A DNA stretch of 60,000 nt from Takakia lepidozioides (Eukaryota; Streptophyta; Takakiopsida; Takakiales; Takakiaceae). Below the pieces are notes generated by a model. It was not told where the DNA came from. It did no database searches and worked only from the letters and a program-made list of their open reading frames with translations. Shown piece after piece: positions 53,640 through 60,000 of this stretch; the first letter of the stretch is position 1; each line of letters starts with the position of its first letter. The position numbers and the translations under genes were made by a program. The stretch covers positions 21,268,001-21,328,000 of the forward strand of contig CM060734.1 in assembly GCA_030704615.1 (NCBI GenBank), in the 5' to 3' direction.

Positions 53640-54060
53640 TCAAGAATGGTACCTGGGTTTAGTGGTTAAGGAAGTTATTTGTGCATCATAAGGTGGAGGT
53701 TCAAACCCTGTTCCTACACCATTCCATTGTAGTTAGTTTTTTTTCCTATTTATTTCAAGATTCATTGGATAGATCCTAGAAATGAATATTAAGTAGTTAA
53801 ATTACTATTTGTACTCTCACAAATCCACCTTGGTCTGTTGGTTAGGGACCTCCGCTGCATCGCCGAGGTTGGGGGGTCGACTCTCGCTTGTTACAACTTA
53901 GTTAGTTTTGCTTATATTAAAAAACCCTTGAAATAGCTCTATAAGTAATTAGATAGGCTAATAGGTTTTGAATGGTTCTTGATGGACTTATTGGTTGGGT
54001 TTAGCTCGCACCTCCGAGGTTGGTGGTTCGAATTGCCGCCGCACTGCTCCCTCTAAGCCG
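53640..54060 (+). repeat. Three tRNA-like (SINE-head) units
   Basis: Near 53648, 53822 and 53985 the sequence shows an A-box-like TGGTTTAGTGG, GTTGGTTAGGG or ATTGGTTGGG and, 30-45 nt later, a B-box-like GGTTCAAACCC, GGGTCGACTC or GGTTCGAATTGCC. These are the internal RNA polymerase III promoter elements of tRNAs. Acceptor stems do not pair, so they are not tRNA genes. T-rich tails containing TAGTTAGTTTT follow units 1 and 2. Spacing is about 165-175 bp. Confidence 0.5.
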
Positions 54061-54779
54061 TTCTGATTCTCTCATTGTATTTCGGTTATACTAAGATTGT
54101 TTGTTGGGCTGATCTTTTCCTTAGAATGATCTAATCGCTTATCTATTTTTGACTCACATAAATTAATGGGGACTGGTTAAAACTAAGTAAATCAATATCC
54201 CTGTCTTTTAAACGTAAATGTATACATGAAATCCTTCAAAAAGAAAACAAATAATTAAGTTGGTTGGTTGAAATTAAATTTTGTTGTTTGCTTAATAACT
54301 AATATTTACACTAAGCTATCTCTTTTAATATATATACATATATATGCGCATATGTATATATATATATCTAAAAATCATAATTATTTATCCCGAAGTAATT
54401 ATACATTCGCCTTGCTTATTTCTAGACTATTGTTTTCGTAAATACGTCAAGGAGTTAGCGCTAACTGTTGGTTACAAATTACAAACGCAAACACTTATAA
54501 CATAGAAAAATTATAATCCACACTAGCAGCACCACTGGGGCTAGGCGGCGCCTTCGGGGCCTAACCTAGCTCTGTCTAACACAAACCTAAGTATGCAACT
54601 GTTAATGGGGTGTGTTAATGGTTGACAGACACCCCAAGCTGAGAGAGCTCTTCAGCCTAGGTATGAACCATATCCCGTAAAAAAGTACAATGCTCAAGGA
54701 TGTTGTTGCAGAAGTGGTACTTGCCTTTTTAAAGGTATGTGATATTCTGCATGCTGATTCTGCAGAGCCATGGGCATAA
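54061..54779. other. Intergenic with TA-rich palindrome
   Basis: At 54328-54370 an imperfect palindrome of TATATACATATATATGCGCA type occurs. The remainder has no recognised feature. The part after 54600 may hold the start of the following RT gene. Confidence 0.4.
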
Positions 54780-56336
54780 GAATGTTGTCTATGGCTAAAA
54801 AATACATGCTGGGACAGATTGAAGAAAAAAGCCAGCATGACAAGGTTCAACTACTCTCATCATGAGAGAAATCCACTTGTCATGAAAGAAGCTCGTGATG
54901 AATTAGACTGGCTTCTTAAACACCTGCATATGTCTAGTCTTGATAAGGCTAACAACAATGTTTGTTTTCTATGTGTGAAGCACATCAGAACCCAAGCCTA
55001 TCACCGCTTAATGGGTAAGGATTTTAGACCATGTCTTCAAGATGAGGTATGGTCATCACCAGACTCTGTTTTGGAAAGCCTCTTTGGTGAAGTGCAGGAT
55101 ATGATACCTGAAATCCCTGATACTTTTTGTAGTCTTCCCTATATGATGGGAATATATAAACTACACAAAAAAAAAGTATAGGTGGTAATCAAGGAATGGG
55201 CCAGGGCACGTTTAGACACTTACAAACAATTCTTCAAAGTGTCTACAGCCATGTACTGGATTATAGATAGCATTACAGATTTCACTTTAAATCTTCCTAC
55301 AAAAATCTATGATGTTTTTGTGGTTGACATCACATGGTGCTATGAAAACATTCCTTTGACAGGTGAAGATAACTTGGGTGATGCCATTGAGCATGTGATT
55401 AAACTGGCCTTCCAGCAACATCATACGAATCACCCCCGGTCACAACATACCCTTTGGATCCAAACAAAGAATGGGACCTTCGGGAAGTGCAAGTGGAGTA
55501 CTTCTTCCCCCAAAACAGGTACCTGGATCGAGCTTCAGCTCCATAAATGATTGATGTGTCATTATTTCGTAGCATTGGGTGACCGTGTTTGGCGTCAGAT
55601 TTCAGGTATCCCCATGGGGTTCTCGTGTTCACCTTCATGGTGTAACACTTATTTCCTTTCATACGAGCTTAAGTTCATCCTAAGACTGGCTGCTCTTGGT
55701 CAATTTCAATTGATGCCAAAGTTTCAATATGCTTTCCGTTATATCGATGACATATGCTGGCTTAACATTGGAAATGCAATGCTATTCCTTAATCCTGATG
55801 CAGACAGGTGCAACAGTAACCCCTGGTGGATCTACCCACTTAACGTGGTGGAAATCAAGCTAGAGTTACTACGAACTAAGAATGGATCCCCGTACGAAGG
55901 TTTGGAAGCATGCTTCATGAATGTCCAGATTTCTGTATTAAACCCTGACTCTGGGGAATTCCAATTTCAGAAGTATGATAAGAGAAGACTCTTACCTGTC
56001 TCTTATACCCAGTACATCCAGTTCCTATCTAATAGAGCCGTAAATCAATCCTACAACATAGTGATTTCACAAGCTTTTCCAATTCTGTATATTTCCAGCA
56101 GTGTTAATCTGGGTTGGAAGGAGTGTTGTGTGCTCATATATACCCTTGGGAGGAATGGCTTCAAAACCAGAAGACTAACCCGGATTTTGACACGCTTTCT
56201 TGAGCAGGGTTCCTTCCCTGGCCTGTTCTTCCCTTTACAAGAGCTCAATGAAAAACTGAAAGGTATGTTCCACACTCATAAATATATGATTGTATACCTT
56301 CTTGGCTGGAAGGCAGTAGCCCTTGTGGTGAAGTGA
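54780..56336 (+). pseudogene. YIDD reverse transcriptase, Penelope-like type, broken
   Basis: One frame runs from about 54819 to 56336 with two stops. N-terminal part: KEARDELDWLLKHLHMSSLD, NVCFLCVKHIRTQAYHRLM. Then LPYMMGIYKLHKKK, like the YGLPKIHK motif of Penelope-like elements. The A-run there (nine A, 55168-55176) appears to have gained one base; the next frame reads KYRW. Further on: VFVVDITWCYENIPL (first catalytic Asp), ISGIPMGFSCSPSWCNTYFL, FRYIDDICWLN (YIDD at about 55740-55755), CFMNVQISVLNP, KYDKRRLLPVSYTQYIQF, NIVISQAFPILY. The TGA at 55548-55550 replaces a probable Trp. No GIY-YIG endonuclease is seen. The class assignment is tentative. Confidence 0.6.
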
Positions 56337-57637
56337 CACCATAAGTTACGCTCCCTTCGGGAGGCGTCATACCCTTTTTTTTTTAAAAAAAATAATAATA
56401 ATTTATACCTTCTTCATGTGTAGCATTCCTTTTTCTTGACCTAGGGAGGTGGGATTGTAGAATTTTTATCTCTTTGGTTTTTCAACCAGTGATACAAACT
56501 ACAAAGAAGAGGGAGAACTTTTATGAGATTGGGTCTGGTATGCACTCCCTTACTGGGTGAGTGCATACCACACTCATCCCATAAGGGAATGCCATACCAG
56601 GGGTTGGTTGGTGGGATCCCTCTCTCTCCCTCTCTCCCTTTCCCACTATACAAGGAACTTGCTTATATTTTTTCCAAAACCCAAGGAGGCTTGGACCAAT
56701 TCTGTCTAAATCATATTTTAATTTCATCCATACTGGATGTAATTATGAAAATGGATGAACTCCATTACTGTTTATTTTCTGATACCTGGGTTCTTTGGAT
56801 GATTATGGTCATGAGAACTAACCCTAATGAATGCCAGATTCTATTTTGGATGCCATCCCTACTGGATGACATCACGTTGAAATCAAGGAAGCTCTTTCCA
56901 TCTCATTACCTATTTTTCATCTAGTTTGGATGAAATCGCGAAGGTTTGCCCTATTTCTTCCCCTACCCTAAAAATCTGCACGATACTCGTGCATTTTCAT
57001 TCTGCTGGAGCTGAGAGATGGTGTCAGAGGGTTCATTTAAACACGAATCTTGTGAATTTGATGACTATGGAGAAGCTTTATGATAGTCTGCAAGTGCTCT
57101 GGCAAGATTCCAGTACTTTTCAATCCCCTTTGGGGTACGCAATGGCGGCAGAGCTTCAATTCCCTCAATGAGGTTGTCTCTTCCCTTGGCGGACAATCTA
57201 CCCTATGCTGTGATTGTTTGCGATCCATTCAGTGGTCATTAAGATCCAGCGCCACTCTTAAACTTTCAGGGAGTCTCTTCACCTGATAAAATGCTCGTAG
57301 AAATCAGCAAACCTTTGCTTGTTTATTCTGTCGATTGCCGAGTTCTTGGAGCTATGTCGAATCCTCTTCCACAAACCCTTAAGGTTGTGGGCTATCTTTG
57401 CTTTGCTTTTGATCTCTTCTTGCTTTTGAACGCATATTGTACAGCGATAACAAGCGTGAGGCCTGATATTCACCTGGGGTTCCACATCTTCACTAACTTC
57501 ACTGTTTTTTGATTACATGTGATGGGACCAGGTGAGGGCCCTCACTTAACATGACTCATGAAGCTTGAAGTTGATTGAATCCAAGCAATTGAGGCAATGT
57601 CGACTCCAGCTGATCTTCAGGGAGCTGATTCAAATCT
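56337..57637. other. Intergenic region with hairpins
   Basis: A hairpin GGTATGCACTC/GAGTGCATACC lies at 56536-56568. At 56725-56935 are three variants of the TTCATCC/GGATGAA hairpin (for example CATCCATACTGGATG and CATCCCTACTGGATG). An 8-nt T-run and A-run lie at 56374-56392, near the end of the RT element. No gene is supported. Confidence 0.4.
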
Positions 57638-57973
57638 GCTTCCACACTTTGACCTTTTTGGCTATGCTTCCAACCTTCTTTGTTGAGCATTTGTTCATTA
57701 GATGAACCTTACTAAAATACAAACTTTCTAATTAAGACTCTTACTTTTGATTTCTACTACACTCTATTATGGGCTTGTTTTGCTGTTTACAGCCCAGTAT
57801 GTGCTCTTGATTTCAGTTTACAATACTGGCCTGCTATTGTGACTTGGTGGATACCAAGCAGCAATGTAGGAGGTCGTATGGTATCCCAGCCGTTGGGCTC
57901 TAGGCCATGTATGCTGTTTAATGCAGGCCCTCTGTTTGTCTGGATTTCTTTTTAGTCTATGACTAGGCAAATA
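57638..57973 (+). repeat. 335-bp dispersed repeat, second copy
   Basis: Near-identical to 40809-41143. In this copy it is not attached to an open frame. It ends at GACTAGGCAAATA, then diverges. Confidence 0.85.
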
Positions 57974-58843
57974 TGTAAAGTAAAAATGGGGGCCCTGTTT
58001 CTCACCCACTGGGACAGAATCTAACACTTCCTCTTGATCATACAACCCATCAGTCCAGCTTTGATGCTACATGAGGCGCAGCGGAAGCAAGAAATCATCA
58101 TGACACCTAGACTGGACCTGGCAACTTGATTAATCACTATCTCTTGTTCGTTCGTTTGTCTTCTTATCAACCTGTGACCGCTGTTCAGAAAAGATATCGT
58201 GACCCACCCCGTGGGGTGGCGCGGCACGGGCGCCTGCGTACCGTTGTCAGCCCTTTATGCACACACCGCCATATCCCGTTCGGATGATCCCATTATCATC
58301 TTATCCGCCTCTACAAGGCTATGCCTAACTGGCTGAATCTGGCTTACTCGCCCTCTTGTTCTTGTTCGTGCTAAATGACTGACATCATCCAGATGCCCCT
58401 TTGGCTATTCTCTCCAAGTCCTAGATCGCTCATTTACTTTCGTCCCATTTTGCCCATGCGGCTAATCCACGACGTTGCTCTTTGTACCGTCACCTGTAGC
58501 ATGCATATTGTCTGAATGCTTAAGTGACTCTCACTACTCTCTCTCACTAATGCGACCACCAGTGGAAACAGCAGAGCCCTCTCTAATGAACTGCGATCCT
58601 TCTATGTATCTCAAGAACTGGAACCAACACAATGTGCAGCCATACTGTGATCAAGGGCGAACCCAAAACGTGCATATGTATTGTCTCGTCGCTGGAGTAC
58701 AACACTAGTCTCTCCTCTGAATCTTCCTAAGTTCATGTATCAACGTCCATCGTGATCAGACCACCCTCTCGCGGCCATCTCCTCTCTCTCCAGCTCTCAG
58801 TCTACCATCTCCACTCACTCTCTGATCGTCCTGACTGTGGTCC
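57974..58843. other. Intergenic region
   Basis: No motif, repeat or coding frame I can support. It borders the truncated 3' end of integrase fragment E2. Confidence 0.35.
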
Positions 58844-59626
58844 TCAATCAGATACGATGTCCTTCGGGAGTCCATGAATGCGGTAGATATTGTTGAGGAA
58901 GAGTCTTGCAGTTTCCTCGCCTGTAACCGTCTTATTACATGGAATGAAATGTGTTATCTTCGTTAAACGATCCACAATAACAAGGATTGAATCGGTGGTC
59001 TTGGAAATTGGAAGGTCCGTAATAAAGTCCATAGACACGGACGACCATGGACCCTTGGGAATGGGTAATGGTTGAAGAAGACCGTAAGGTCGATGTTGTG
59101 GTCCCTTAACTCTAGCACACGTGTCGCAAGATTTTATAAATTCTTTCACGAGTTTCCACATCTGCGGCTACCAATAGTTCCTGGATATTATTTTCATTGT
59201 TTTATTGGAGCCAAAATGTCCTGCAGCCGGAAGATCACAACCTGTTTGAAGAATTCGAAGTCGTATAGGTCCTAGAGGTACATAAATAAGTCCCTTGAAG
59301 TAAAGTAAGCCATTTTTGAATTCGAAATCGTTTGTAACATGTGGGTGGTCTTGAGGTTTATTCAGTTGACTTCGCTGTGTTTTAGCAAATTGGTCGCTCT
59401 TCAGTGCTTCCTGAATCTCCTTTATGATCTCTGCATCGTCATAGGTGGACATAGATAACATATTCAATTGGAGATTTGCTGGTTTAAAGATGATGAATTT
59501 CTGTTGGTCGAAAACTGCGTCCCTTTCTTTTGGCGCATGATACGATCGTCGAGAAAGAGCATTTGGTTTTACTTGAAGATGTCCGGGACGGTAGGTAATA
59601 ACAAAATCAAACCTTGCTAATGACAT
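58844..59626 (-). pseudogene. Fragment E2: gypsy RNase H end and integrase
   Basis: The minus strand begins SLARFDFVITYRPGHLQ, then NALSRRSYH, a linker, FEFKNGLLYFKGLIYVPLG, zinc region GHFGSNKTMKIISRNYW and CDTCARVKG with a stop between them near 59168, and core SVSMDFITDLPIS (first Asp) and GLPKDIVSD (second Asp), ending at about 58844 before the catalytic Glu. It is the continuation, in protein terms, of fragment E1, but lies 30 kb away in the wrong order to be the same insertion. Beyond 59640 it abuts GACGT-rich sequence. Confidence 0.8.
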
Positions 59627-59639
59627 ACTTCATCTCGCT

Positions 59640-59720
59640 CCTAGTTATCATTCCTGACGTGACGTGGCGCTGACACGTCGGCCGTCACGTCCGATGTGCG
59701 TCACGTCATGTCGAATCCGG
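59640..59720. repeat. GACGT-rich junction sequence (X2)
   Basis: GTTATCATTCCTGACGTGAC followed by clustered GACGT/ACGTC motifs. It mirrors X1 at 28905-28985, each adjoining an E fragment. Confidence 0.55.
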
Positions 59721-59850
59721 ACGTTTACCCATGTAATTTTGTTTATATTTGACTTTTACGATTTACTTCTACTCTTTGTAATGACATGGCAGCCACGGTG
59801 TAAAACAGACATGGCCAATTATTAATATTTATTAATTCTTTAAAAAAAAT

Positions 59851-59974
59851 GAGTCCGCCTATATTGGCGGTCGCATACAATTTATTATTTTTAATAAAAG
59901 CGACCGCCCATATTGACGGTCGTTTATAATTTAATATTTTGTTAAATTAAGCGACCGCCAGTATTGGCGGTCGC
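59851..59974. repeat. Tandem perfect palindromes GCGACCGCC/GGCGGTCGC
   Basis: Three units (59851-59874, 59900-59922, 59951-59974), each a GC-rich 5-9-bp inverted repeat around a 5-6-nt loop (TATATT, CATATT, AGTATT). They are separated by about 26 bp of pure A/T. The array may continue beyond the window. Confidence 0.8.
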
Positions 59975-60000
59975 CCGTAATATATTTATTTTTAAATGAA

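Noticed and set aside
53648-53722. Functional tRNA gene
   Set aside because: A- and B-box-like blocks are present, but acceptor and T stems do not pair properly; it fits a SINE head better.
54602-54850. Minus-strand ORF opposite the start of the RT gene
   Set aside because: Shadow frame with no motifs; the plus strand holds the recognisable protein.
57018-57030. Primer-binding-site-like TGGTGTCAGAGG
   Set aside because: Two mismatches from the initiator-Met site and no LTR end or gag beside it.

Overview
The window reads as intergenic nuclear DNA from a streptophyte, most likely a charophyte alga; I suspect Chara but cannot prove it. The reasons are plant-type telomeric units (CCCTAAA), plant-style initiator-Met primer-binding sites (TGGTATCAGAGC), a plant-type F-box/kelch gene, chromodomain Ty3/gypsy elements, and a retrotransposon encoding a cytosine-5 DNA methyltransferase, a combination I recall being reported for charophytes. 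Almost every reading frame is transposon-derived and broken. Starts in a eukaryotic genome with introns are uncertain, so most coordinates mark homologous stretches rather than exact transcripts.

Layout. 0.8-4.1 kb: broken MULE-like transposase gene (+). 4.8-7.3 kb: multi-exon, cysteine-rich gene of unknown function (-). 8.3-9.3 kb: gene remnant followed by an array of imperfect hairpins. 10.65-17.51 kb: a nearly complete chromovirus (element A, +) with 727-bp LTRs and a CAGCA target-site duplication. 18.1-19.9 kb: broken Gln-rich coiled-coil ORF. 20.1-23.5 kb: one arm of a long-inverted-repeat element, then ~3 kb of tandem repeats. 23.5-28.8 kb: element B, a Ty3/gypsy element with gag-protease-DNA methyltransferase-RT-RNase H order. 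29.0-29.4 kb: RNase H fragment E1 (-). 30.6-31.3 kb: nested direct and inverted repeats. 31.6-33.1 kb: integrase ending in a PHD finger (-). 33.6-35.6 kb: ~0.9-kb tandem triplication. 35.6-39.4 kb: degraded gypsy element F with an internal inversion. 40.3-40.9 kb: unrecognised ORF. 42.2-44.3 kb: ORFs of a second retroelement class, interrupted by chromovirus C (44.29-50.72 kb, -, CGTAC duplication). 50.9-51.4 kb: F-box/kelch gene with a premature stop. 52.8-53.2 kb: fragment D of the chromovirus family. 53.6-54.1 kb: three tRNA-like (SINE-like) units. 54.8-56.3 kb: YIDD reverse transcriptase resembling Penelope-like elements. 58.8-59.6 kb: integrase fragment E2 (-). 59.6-60 kb: GACGT-rich sequence and perfect palindromes.

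The most interesting signal is element B, a retrotransposon that places a DNMT module (motifs I, IV, VI, VIII and a broken motif X) between protease and RT. An integrase that may belong to the same family carries a complete PHD finger. If one family, it would carry both a DNA-methylation writer and a chromatin reader. Elements A and C carry complementary lesions: A lost its protease active site through a 118-bp GT...AG deletion that looks like retro-copied splicing, and C lost the RT YIDD box and most of its integrase core.
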